Assembly: GCF_000004075.3 (NCBI RefSeq)
Contig: NC_026657.2
Coordinates: 31,032,408-31,096,407, forward strand
Length of the DNA: 64,000 nucleotides
Reading direction: 5' to 3'
Origin: Cucumis sativus
Taxonomy: Eukaryota > Streptophyta > Magnoliopsida > Cucurbitales > Cucurbitaceae
Position numbers and translations under genes: made by a program. This document shows positions 36,247 through 48,225 of the stretch, in pieces (position 1 is the first letter of the stretch; each line of letters begins with the position of its first letter). The notes under the pieces were generated by a model. That model made no database searches and was not told the DNA's origin. It saw only the letters and a list, made by a program, of their open reading frames with translations.

Positions 36247-39040
36247 TCTTAATTAATTAGGTTCAATTTACAATTTTCATTATATAGAGTTTAGGGTTAA
36301 ATTTCATGTTTATTTAAATTAGTTCATGATATCTGAAAGTATAATCGTTTACTTTTCTAAAGTTTTCAATACATATAATTTTATTTTGAAAAAAATGGTC
36401 CACCTAATATTCACTCACTTCCTTTTTAGAGAAAAAAAAAACTCCTCTTATATATACCTAAAAAGTAAAATGTATTAAATTAGATAGAATTTCAAACTTG
36501 TACCTGTTCTTATGAAATTATTTTACTATACTCCTAAAATATAATAATACACATTTTGATATCATATGCTATCCATTTCTTAAATAATGGATGACAAGAG
36601 AATGACAACAAACCAAAAATATTATTTTAAAATTCATATAGATCAAAACAAATAAATCTAAACATTTATGAACTTAAATAAATATTTGGTTTAAAATTTA
36701 AAAATAGAGAATTTTGAAAGTGCACACGCCTTATTGAGATTTGAATTTTATGTTTTTTTTTTATATATGGATTAGATCACTTAAATCTGTGGAGTTATTT
36801 TATATATGCAAAAAAAAAAAAAAAAAAAAAAACAAATTATCTAACATAACATGTTTAGTTCATTGAACAAGTATTAACTAATTTGATAAGAGGTGGAAAA
36901 AGAATGTATTACATACTAAAATACAAAAATTAAACAAAAACGTAGTGCAATTAGTAGAGTAATTTTTTAACTTGGAGCAATCAAATAAATTTGTTGTTAA
37001 CAAATAATTTTTTTTAGAGAAGAGATATTTTTAAAAAAATATTTGTAAGAATTAAAGGTTTGTTTAGGAAAAATTAAAAGCATTTATATTATAAGAAGAA
37101 AAAGTGCTTAAACCATAAGATATTATTTAAAAATAAAATGTAAGGGTTTCTTTATCCCAAAAATCCCTATTATGTGAGGTAATTATTTCTATACAAATAA
37201 TTTTTTTCTTAAAAATTTTTCACTCACCAAAAAGTGTTGGTATAACTTATTCAATCATTGTCATTACGCTATCCACACACATTGGTTGCATCACTCATTG
37301 GCTTCTTTGACACAAAATTATTTAATTTACCCATCAATTAAATCCAAATCCACAACAACTAAATCCATTACTTTCAAGTACTATGCTAGTGAAAAAAAAA
37401 AAAAAACAATTATATTCAATAGTTCCTTCATTGTTTTTTTTAACAAATTAAGTTATTAACTTTTTTTTTTTTTAAATATCTAAGACTTTATCAAGAAAAA
37501 AACGCAAAATTCAATAACAAATAAAAATAATTGTAACATCCTATTTTTGTAACTATTTGTTTCTTTAAAATAGATTAAACTTATAAACACCCATTTAATC
37601 ACTAATATTTATGTTTTGATTTGTTGTCTATGTTTTAGGAGGGTTTTCAAAGCCAAAATTTTGAAAGAAAAAAAAAAAAAGTATTTTTTAAAATTGGAAT
37701 TTGAGTAAGCAATCAAATCTTGAGCCAAGAAATATGAAGATAGGAAGGGATGGAGTCTGAATATTTAGAATTAAATTAAGAGTTTGGAATTAGAAAGAAG
37801 GATGAAGCATGGATAAAGCAACCTTTAAAAACATTGTGATCATAGAAGATAGCTGACATGTTTTTCTAAGGCATATCAGGTTGTGGGTCAGATAATATAT
37901 CTACTTTTACAAGTCACAAATACAATGTTTGACACCCTCTAGGCCCCCAACCAAATCAATGTTTCATCAATTTTGGGGTCCTTTAATTCATCATAAACCA
38001 AACACATTTGAATTTTTTGTATTCTTTTTGTCTCATATATTCAATATTTTCCTCTCTCTACATAATCCATTAAAAACTTCTTATTCCATTCCTTCTTGGC
38101 GCATGAAGTTTTCAGATCTTCTAATCTAATCAAGTTGGGACGAGGTAGGTATATTAACCTATTTAAGTTGACCCCTTGATTTGAGATTACTTACAAAACA
38201 ATAAATTTAGCAATGGGAAGTCATCATATTAGACTATATATAGTTTAGTTTGATACCCCTCTTTGTTTGTTTGTTTATACATACATACATACATGAAATT
38301 CTCGATAAAGATTCTACGTATCTTCACTATAGATCGTTTAATCCTACATAGCTCTGTTAGGTTTCGACAACTTCGAATTTAGTTGGGTCTAAATTGAATG
38401 TTTTAATGTTTTTAAGAATCAAATTGAAATTTGAAAACTAAAAAAAATTGTTTTAAAAAATTTGTCTTAGTTTTAGATTTTGTCTAAAAATGCAAGTCCT
38501 CTCCTATTTAAGATTTGATGCAAACCGTGTTATGCAAATAAGTTTAATTTTAAAAAAACAAAAAACAAAAATGCAAAATGGTTACTAAACCCTAAACCTA
38601 AACAAAATGCGAACAAGTGGGTAATGTTACATTGTTGTTGATTTTTTTTTAAATGTTAGATTATTATTATAATATCATCGGTTCACACCTATAGATGGTT
38701 TTTACGTGCATTTTATATTTAATTAATCAAACACGAACTAATACACGAAAAGATTTGATCTCTATAAAATATAACAGATTGAGTTAATAAAAAAAAACAT
38801 ATTAATGAAGAAGTTAGAAAATCAAAATGTTATGGACATAAATAAAGACGTAAACATTGTATTTTTGGTATATTTGAAATTTGGAGATCATATTATAAAA
38901 CAATTTTGTCATGTGCAATTAACTCAACAGAATCCTCATTAAACTGTGGAAAGGTCAATATAGAGACTATTTGACTAAGGAAGCTGGACAAGAGAATGAT
39001 AATGAGGGAGACAGGTAAACAAAATTAAATACACAAATAT

Positions 39041-39062
<22 letters not shown>
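39041..39062. repeat. TA dinucleotide microsatellite
   Basis: Eleven uninterrupted TA units, followed by taaataaata. Confidence 0.85.
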
Positions 39063-39073
<11 letters not shown>

Positions 39074-40932
39074 TGCAAATTACTGAATTTTCAGCCATGA
39101 TAGATAAATTAATTAATTAATTTGTATTGACTTATTAGGCTAAGATTATTGATATTTGTTTCTTCCACGATTTCCCTTTGCATGCATGCGATTTGGACAT
39201 AATAGAAAATTTTAGACTCTAATATTTGACTTACAATGGAAAATTTTTGAATACCATCTCTCTTCATTTTCTTCCCCAATTAAATGCCATCATTATTGGC
39301 TTATTTATTCATTATTATTACACGCCGATCCAAAGATTACATATGATTGATGTTAAAATTTAAAATAAAACAAAATCTACTTTTACCGATGATAATAGTA
39401 AATTTGTTTAAATATAAGAAAAATGTGACTTACTAAAAACATGCACCTCATCGGTATGGTGTTTTTTATATATACTCTTGATGTTTAAGTTGGAGAGTGA
39501 AAATGTATTAAAACTTCCCTTTGATCCATGTGTTCACTCTTACTTTTTCTCTTTTTATTTTAAAGGTAGAATGATCAAATCCATATAAATTGTTCAATAA
39601 TCTTGAACAAAATGTTTGAAGCGAGGTTAGAGTAGTCAACATCAACATCAACGTAGATCATGATTCTTTGTTTTTAATTTTGGTCAAAGAAATTTTTTGT
39701 CTTAAACAAAATGTGCCTATAGAAAGAAGGAATTGAACCCTAACTTTTGGTTAGATCGACTTATTATAATTCCGTCATGTCCTCTTTAACTCTGTTAGCT
39801 CTCCTTCATGTTTCTGTTTTGGTCCAAATTTACCCCTAAGTACATCCATATTAATTAATTTTCTTGTAGAATATTTATTTAATCTTCTCTTACTTAATAT
39901 ATGTTTTTTATACGTTTAAATAACTAAAAGTAATTATTTTATATAAACTAAAAGAGAATATAGGGAAAATAATAGAGATTATAAGAAAAAAGATGTTTAA
40001 GGATGGAAATTAAATAGAATTAGATTAAAATGTATATGTAATTAATAAAGGAAAATGATAATGGGTCCATTTTCTTTCCATATTTATAACTAAACGTGAA
40101 TAATTGAATATGTGGCAGTTGTCATTCCTTCATTAAGTCGCAACAGACATTAATTAAGGTGTTTAATTCAATTTATTATAGCAGTTCGATCGAATTTATT
40201 TAGACCCTGAAAATTATCCTTTTTTACTATTGTTTTATTTTAAAATGCAACTCTTTTTTAGTTATAGTTATTTAATGAAAGAAATACATTCTTGGAAAAA
40301 GAAAATATACTATTTTGGTCTAAGTTTTGAAACCATTTATTTTTAATATTCTATTTTGAGTTTTCTTTTCATTTCGCCTCTCAATTTCAATATATCATAA
40401 TATTACCAATTTTTAATACTCACTTTTAATATATTTTTGGTATTTACTTTTCATTCATTAACTTAATTTAGCTTTGAGGTGAAATCTTTAATTGATTTTA
40501 ATACGGTAAAAAACCAATGAAAATTAATTTAATTACAAGATTTTTTTCAAAAATAAAAAGACTCCATAAAACAAAATTAAATATTTCGTTAATGATTCTA
40601 TTTTTTACGATTTCTTTTATTTATTTTTAATTAATTAATAAAAGTTAACCTTCAATACTAATATTAAATATTTAGTTAAAAATAAAGTTTAAAACTTAGG
40701 TATAAAAATGCAATATTCTAAAAGCTAAAATCAAATAGAATAAAACCTAAGCATGAAATCAATAGTAATAGTGTAACTTTTTTAATTTTAGGGACTCAAT
40801 GAAAATTGAAAAAAGATAAACTTTTAATCCACCTTATAATTTATAGTCTCGTTTACCGAAAAAAATCGAACTATCGACCTCTATCTTCCATGAGTCATAA
40901 ATTTGATTTTACTACTTACAATTTATCTTCCG

Positions 40933-40936
<4 letters not shown>

Positions 40937-41012
<76 letters not shown>
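40937..41012. repeat. Long TA microsatellite, (TA)38
   Basis: 76 bp of pure TA without interruption, the longest simple repeat in the window. A run this long is self-complementary and usually length-variable between accessions. Open frames reading Tyr-Ile repeats across it are not genes. Confidence 0.95.
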
Positions 41013-41018
<6 letters not shown>

Positions 41019-43802
41019 GGTCATTGTCATATTGAATATGCAACCTATTTTTCTTAGTACAGTGACAATAAGATGGTGTTTTTATTTAATTGGTTGCGTT
41101 ATAATTTAGGACTAAGGGAAAAAAATGAAAGGAAAGTGAGTAAGGATCTTAAGTGGTTCGTCAAAGATGTGAGATTTAATCAACTATATGATTTAATTAT
41201 AGCTCTTAATTAAACTATATCAACATAATTGAATATAAAAAATTGCAAATAATTCGTATGTTGTATTTTTTTAAAATATATATATATGTTAAAGAAAACA
41301 CAAATAATGATATAGGTTTTCAGAATAAAATAAATTCCCAAATATTTTAGCATAATTATTTTTTAAAAAAATAGAAAAAGATTAAGAAGTGTTTTTTAGG
41401 GAAAAAAATGGAAAGGGCATTGTAAGGGTTTAGGGTTAGGGCATTTGGGACCACTAATAGCTATATTTTTATGATATAGTATTTTGATGTTTTGGATGCA
41501 GCTCTCTATGATTTGCACAATGGATAAGATGTAAATTAAAAGAAAAAAGAGATGAGACCACATAAGAAAATGACAAAGAAATCGTGGGAAATTAATAAAT
41601 AAAGAAAGTGTTTTACCTGCAAAAGAATTTAATATTCCAACTTCTTGCCAAAATTGTTTCAAGGGAAAAGAGAAAAGAAAAGTCAAAACAACAAATTAAA
41701 ATTTTTGCAAACCATTTATATGTTGGACTATACTAGTATACATGTAGGTAGTTTTTAGTCGTTTTAAGCTTTCTCAAATGTACATCCAAGTTCTCTCCCT
41801 CAAATATGTATAGAAGAGAGTCGGATGATAACTTTAATCTAAAAAAAATCAACGGCAAATTATTTATGTTTTTAAAATTCATTGCAACTATGTTGTTTTT
41901 ACTCTCATTAAAATATACATAGATAACAAAACAAATAAACTTATGGATGTAAGTATATTTTACCGGCTTAAAATTTATGGGTGTTTAGAGCTCTAACTAC
42001 TAGCTATGCGACCAACTTTGACCTAATTCTATCTAAAATCATATCAACGTTCATTTCAATGACAACCACCTCTAACTAGTAGTTTCAATGACTAATTTTG
42101 ACACTCACTTTTAATGATCACCTATTTTAAAATATAAAATAGTGTAATTCTATTGAAAATCACCTAAGACTCCCCCATTTTAGCAAGGGTCATACCTTCC
42201 ATGAATTGTTTTGGTGGTGATCAAACACCTACGATGACCTTCAACAATAAATTTATAGTATTTAATAGTCTTCTTTTAATTTGATATTAATAGATGCTTT
42301 GATATTATGATAATTAAATCAAACATAGTTTGTTGTAACAAAAAAACACTTTTAATATCAAAATGGTCGTATAATATTTTGAAACATGAAAACTACATTA
42401 TTCAAACAAACTTTGATGTGATTTTTCCTTCTATTTCTTTTATTTTGTAATTAATTATTACAAAATGAAATTAGTAAAATTACCCAAATTCATTAAATAA
42501 ATCCTCAACAGTGAGTTAAATTTGGATCTTAAAACTAGTAGGTAAACGATATAAAATAATATGTTCTAAAAAATTGTAGGGAAAGGATTGCTTTATATAT
42601 ATATATATTTATTTATTAGATTTCAATGTGACAAAAAAATAAATTATAATACAAACAAAAAATTAATTAAAAAACAACTCATTTTAACAATTATGTAATT
42701 AATTAAAAGTTGAAGAATAATTTTATAATGTTGCAAAGTGTTAGTAATATGAGTTTGAATGTTTTAATCTCTTGTTTACAAATATACAATTGAGTTGTGT
42801 TATTTTATTTATATATAATTTTAAAAAGAGTAGAAAAAACTAAAATCTAAACAAAAAAAAATTACCCTTCAAATATAAATTGCTATAGCCCAAACTATTT
42901 TAGTTTGTACTTAATATAGTATACTATAACTGATAAATTATAATTATCAACTCATTATCTAAAAACTTGGAAGATCAATAATTTAACATGATCAATATTT
43001 GATGGTTGATTAGAGTACTATTTTGATCTGTGTATCATGCAATTTATTTAATTTTAGTTTTTATGTTTTCAAATATATAATTTTAATAATGGGAAATATT
43101 AAATTTAGTTCCTATAGAGTAGGTATATATCCCTCACAAAAATTGGAATCCCTATTAGTCTTCATTTATTAAAATATGTAGCATAAATATAGTGGTCTTA
43201 TTATTAAACTTAAAAAAAAATTAGAGGTATTTTAAAATAAAATGACGCAATAATTAGGAAAAGAAAGAATTGAAGTATGTAAGAAAGAAAGTAATGAAAG
43301 GGAAGTAATGTGAAATTGAATTTAAATTCAAAAGATGTTGAAATCCAATTAATCTGAATTTGGCGTCTATCATTAAATATTGAGAGTAAAAGAAATTGGT
43401 TTGGTTTTGATATTAAGTATCGCCGAACGTAGGCAGCTAATTCTGGGAGTTGAATAAAAATAAAATAAATAGCCGTCCCCAAACTTTCATTTCTGCAGCC
43501 AAAATATTTACAATAAAATAAAATTATCTCTCTTTCAAATTTAAACACCGACTCTTTACATTACAACAAAGGACCCTTTCCCCTTTTCTTTTATAATTCC
43601 GTAATTACTTTTCCTTTTTTTTTTCTTTTTTATTTCTCACATTTATTCATTTTTCTGCTCCCCTCCTTAAATTAATTTACACTCTCTGCCACCCATTTCC
43701 TCAAAATTCAATTCTCTCTCTCTAAATTAATGATAATAAAAATTAAATAAATAAAAAAAAATCCTTTTTCTTTTGCTTCCCACTTTCCCACCTTCTTTTC
43801 CT

Positions 43803-44311
43803 TATATAAACCATTCCCCGGAGTCCTATGTTTCCCACAAACTCACTTAACATTTTCTCAACTTCCTCCGCCTTCCTCCGCCGCCAATCGCCGCCGTCTG
43901 ATTTTTTTCAATACTTCAAGGTATATATCCAAATGCATATTGCTAAAGTTTTTTCAACTTCTGTTTTTTCTTTCTCCATTGCTCTTTTAAGGAAAATCTA
44001 TGAATTGGGTTTTCTTTTTTCTTTCCGAAGTTTATAAATTTATATGGTTTTAAAATTTTAAAATTTCCCATAAGTAGATCATTATATGAAAATGGAGAAA
44101 ACGACATTACAAGATTCAAGTTCTAACTCAACCTCTGTGTTTTTTTCTTTCTAATATTATTATTTAACCTTCTAAAACAGGGGAGGAAATCCCATTTGCT
44201 TTTTCCTTCCATTATTCTCATAGAATTTAGCTCAATTTGAGTGTGTTTAATTCTAATTAATTAATCTTTTTTTCTAACTTAACAGAGGAGGAAAAAAAAA
44301 AGTAGGAGACA
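43803..44311 (+). promoter_or_regulatory. GIR-like gene core promoter and leader with intron
   Basis: TATATAAA (43803-43810) precedes a CT- and CCG-rich leader. A leader intron is likely from CAAG|GTATAT (43921) to TAACAG (44285), after which 26 nt lead to the ATG at 44312. An ATG at 43828 opens a frame that, after this splice, runs in phase to a TGA at 44313-44315, overlapping the main start as ATGA. With the TATA box only 25 bp before it, that ATG may or may not be in the mRNA. Confidence 0.55.
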
Positions 44312-44674
44312 ATGAGCAGAAGAAGCAGTGGAAGTGTTCCAAAGCTTGAGTTGAAGTTGAACCTGTCTCCGCCACGACCACATCCATTGGTGTCATCGCC
44401 AAGCCGATCAGCGACGGTTTCGCCAACATCGCCGCCGAGTTCTTGCGTGTCGTCGGAGCTAAATCAGGACGACGGTGGGGCGGGTTTACGATATTCAAGT
44501 AGCCCGGAAGCAACATCAATGGTGCTGGTGGGGTGCCCTCGTTGCCTAATGTACGTGATGCTGTCGGAGAATGAACCCAAATGCCCAAAATGCAAGAGCT
44601 CTGTTTTGCTTGATTTTCTTCATGACGGCGCCGCCTCAGCTCCGCCGTCCACGACAGCCGCCAGGAAGATCTAA
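44312..44674 (+). CDS. GIR1/GIR2-like EAR-motif transcriptional repressor
   Basis: Single coding exon, 120 aa. The N-terminus MSRRSSGSVPKLELKLNLSPP carries an EAR motif of LxLxL type (from Leu12), the docking site for TOPLESS co-repressors. A Ser/Pro-rich linker (22-70) leads to a small CxxC-12-CxxC module (Cys75, Cys78, Cys91, Cys94; GCPRC ... KCPKC), probably zinc-binding, and a short disordered tail. This is the layout of Arabidopsis GIR1 (At5g06270) and GIR2 (At3g11600), which bridge GLABRA2 to TOPLESS and repress root-hair and trichome programmes. The gene is more GC-rich than its flanks. The family call is strong; which paralogue it represents is inferred from neighbours. Confidence 0.92.
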   Translation: MSRRSSGSVPKLELKLNLSPPRPHPLVSSPSRSATVSPTSPPSSCVSSELNQDDGGAGLRYSSSPEATSMVLVGCPRCLMYVMLSENEPKCPKCKSSVLLDFLHDGAASAPPSTTAARKI

Positions 44675-44736
44675 GGACAGAGAAAAATTGAAATTACCAA
44701 ATCTAAACTATCTTAAAATTTCATTAGCCTGTTAAA

Positions 44737-44767
<31 letters not shown>

Positions 44768-47700
44768 AGATGTGAAATTGAAAAGAAAAATGTCTAGGTT
44801 TTGTTGGGAGAAAGTGGAAGCCTATCTTCTTATATAGCATGGAAGTGGCCATTTTTCTTTTTCTGAAAATAGAGTTGAGAAGATGAATTTATATTAATTT
44901 ATTTAGATATTGAGCTCATCAATTTAACCTTTCTTTTTTCTTCCTTCCATATGATATTTGATTTACCAAATGCTTTCTTTTCCTTTTCCTTCTCTTTGTT
45001 CTCACCTTCCTTGGTTCTGTCATCTTCTGCACAACAACAACATTGTTAAACCAGAGTTTAACTTGTACTTGTTCTATATTCTTTTTAATTTTATATATTT
45101 TATCACTATTTTTTTTCTTTTTACTAAAATCTTAAAATACATGTTCAAGTGGTACCACTCTTCCACCAAAAATATTGATCCAATTATTGCTCTTCATGAA
45201 TATTTGGGTAAATTTATAAAAAAAAAATTAAAAAAACTTTTTCTTTTTATTTTTTTAACCTGTTTAATATTTATTTGATTTTGTTGGTTTTTATGTTTAA
45301 TTAATTATTTTTACCAAACAATCAAAAGGGTAGATATCAAACTCATCAGAATGTAGAATAATTTGATTAAAATTTAATATCACAAGTAGTAGTTAAGACT
45401 TTTATGTAGTTTAGTTTTAAGGTTTTTTTTAGGTGTTTAATTCATTTTTCCAATTAAGTTCGGGGTTGAAGTAAGCCTAAAAGTTAATATTAATTTACAT
45501 GTATCATTTCTTTTAGATGTCAAGAAATTCAAAATCATCCTACCTTTTTTTAAAAGTTGTTAATCTTATGAGTCCTACTTGAAAAAAAATTGACTATAAA
45601 AAATGTTGTAAAGCAAAAGTTTTTGTTCACAAATATGTTGTTATATGAAACGAATAACTTTAGCATGTTGTAGAACAAATTTTATGATATTTTTTTATTA
45701 GACATTTCACCTATTCATCTTTTAGATTAAATCTAAATTTTGTATTAGTATTTTCTAATATAACTTCATTCATTTACAAGACAATATGGAAATTACCATG
45801 ATTTTGTTTTCCTTGTAACAACTTTAATTTTTGGTAACAAAGTAATAAAACTTTTAATTAAATTTAGTTTTATAACAAATTTGCTTTGACATTTCTGATT
45901 TTTATATATACATATATATATAAAAAACAAAATTAGTTTTTCATAACTTAACCCAAATTTGAAATTTTGTTTTCAATCCATTTTATAACTAGTTTTTCTC
46001 TTATAATCTTATTTTTTAGTTTACAGTCAATAATCTTAAGTGTTTTTACTGTTTTACGAAAACGAAGAAGAAACAAAACGGTTGGAAAAAGTTGAAGGGG
46101 AAGGGAGGGAAGAGAGAGAAGTTGTCACATTTGTTAAACTTTTGGTCGTCGATATAATCATTCGATATGTATGATATAAAGGAAGAATTTTCTCAACCTC
46201 AAGACACCCATTTTAAATAATATATTCTCAACCCATTAGTTTGGTTTTTTTAGTTTTGATAATTTTATTCCAAACGTTCAAACATGAATCTGTCTTTAAA
46301 CTAATGACAAATCTATATGTCAAAACACTCCTTGAAAGGTTAAAATAATGTCTAATTTAGTCCCAATTTAAATATTTTTTTTTTCCTTCTCCACGAGTGC
46401 AGAATATTAAGTATATGATTTTAGGATGATGGGTAGTTTAATTAAGGAAACTATGGTTCTATCAATATCATTTGCACAAGGTAAAGGGTTGTATGTGGTC
46501 CATGATGATTGATGGGGTACTTTTTTTGTTTCCCTTTCAAAAGTAATGATTTGTATATTTAACAACAATAATAACTCCCTTTTTTGTTGTTTCTTTTGGC
46601 GTTTACATCATAATGTATATGCATGTAGAGATGAGAACTGAACCTCTAGATTGAAGGTAAGATCATACAAATTATTGTTAATTAAGTTAGTGATATAATA
46701 GTATTGAGTTGTGATTATGGACTTATGGTTATAGATGAGGTGGAAAAGAGATGTGACACATCGAGAGAACTCAATGTCGTTGAGTCTCGTACAAAGGATA
46801 GCTCCATTTTATACGTATTAAAAAAATATGGAATCAAATAAAATGAAAGAATAAATAGGAGGTGAGTTTTTTTTATATATAATTATTATAATTAAAGTAG
46901 TTGGATGATTGAAAGAGGAAAAAATGAAGAAGGGAGAGTATTTACAAAACAACATAAAAGAGTACATTAGAAAGGCATAAATGCAAAAGTAATTGAGGGA
47001 AGGCAGTTGAGGACAATTGGAATGCGATTGGCGTCAGATTGAGATAAATACGTATTTAAATTCTCAACCCTTCCAATTAATTTTCTTTTTTTCCAATTTA
47101 TGGAAACACATAAATAAATTTCCTTTTTTTCTTTTTATTTTTTTATGGGTGAAATTGCATTAATTTTTCATTTAATTGAATTTCTATTTCTCCTTTTTAA
47201 TTTAATAAACTTATGCAAAAATAATACATGACTTAATTCGACATGCAATCATTTTAGCATCTATTTATGTGTTTTATTTAGGTCAACTCTTTGTTTTTTT
47301 TTTCTTTAATTTTCATCTACTTTTTACTCTTCTCCATAACCATTTTAAATATGTCTGGATCTAAAATTAAATATTTTCAAATTAATACAAGTTTTTCTTA
47401 TTTCTAATTCTATTTAATGCCATTTTTTAAAAAGTCTGATGACAGTTGTATTTAATATTTGAAATGAGATTTTAGTTCAAAATAGTTTACTAAATATAAT
47501 TTTTTAGTTTTTTTAAATACAACAAATGAGTTCAGAGGATTCGAACTTCCAAATTTAGAGGAGGCATTGCATGCAAAGTGATGAAAAAAAAATTATATTA
47601 TGATAGATTACATGTACTAATTAGGTTGGAATGTTTACTTCCTCGTCCAAATATGAAAAAAGAATTTTTTAAAAAACATCGAGTAATTTTCTCGGTTTAA

Positions 47701-47900
47701 GATTATTAAACAATGAAAAGAAAAAAATATTTTAGCAACATGTTTGTGACGGATCCTAAAATGGTTAAGGATACAGTGGATTGACTTTCTATACGTTTAT
47801 ATAAATATTTTTTTTTATTTAAAAACACTTATTTAAATATTGAGTAAATAATAAAGAGAAAGAAAAGCTATACTCACAATTTTCTAAAAAAGAAAAAAAA
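44675..47900. other. Spacer between GIR-like gene and UEV1
   Basis: Begins with the GIR 3' UTR, including tttctttttcttttt repeats (44748-44768). The rest is AT-rich without recognisable genes; frames at 44958-45278 are Phe/Leu/Ile-rich and not supported. Confidence 0.5.
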
Positions 47901-47918
47901 AGTCTTTCATTGGGGTGA

Positions 47919-47974
47919 GGCCCAATTATATTGGAAAATGATGGGCTTAGATTGTCAAAGTATGGAGGCCCAAT
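47919..47974 (+). promoter_or_regulatory. UEV1 promoter: paired GGCCCAAT site II elements
   Basis: gaGGCCCAATT occurs twice (47919-47926 and 47967-47974) with atgggctta (47941-47949) between them, about 250-310 bp before the UEV1 ATG. Site II-type GGCCCA motifs are common in housekeeping plant promoters; no clear TATA box follows. Confidence 0.5.
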
Positions 47975-48225
47975 TGTGTAAAGGTCCAGGTCCATTGATT
48001 ATTGTTTGATCAATGTATGGTCACTTCATTTATTCCGAAATAATAATTAATTTTCGTTGCCCCTTTTTCTAACCTATCGATTCCATAAGCCTTCAAGTTT
48101 TCCTCTTTATTCCCTTCGTTCTGTCCTTTATCTTCTTAGATTCTTCTTCTTCAAGTGTTCTATTTCCCTCACTCTTCGATCAGATCCTTGCTTGCTGATC
48201 GCAATTAACCTTTTTTTATTCATCT

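Larger units (their letters stand above)
30992..43802. other. 12.8-kb gene-free, AT-rich stretch
   Basis: No protein gene, rRNA, tRNA or known microRNA was recognised. It contains many A/T runs, TA repeats (36227-36246, 39041-39062, 40937-41012), a tacatacatacat run near 38278, a poly(A) run of about 23 (36810-36832) and a reversed SINE-like patch at 42735-42800. Its right end is the promoter of the GIR-like gene. It may hold distal regulatory DNA or unrecognised old TEs. Confidence 0.5.

Noticed and set aside
40806-41057. Open frame with Tyr-Ile repeats
   Set aside because: It is a translation of the TA microsatellite.
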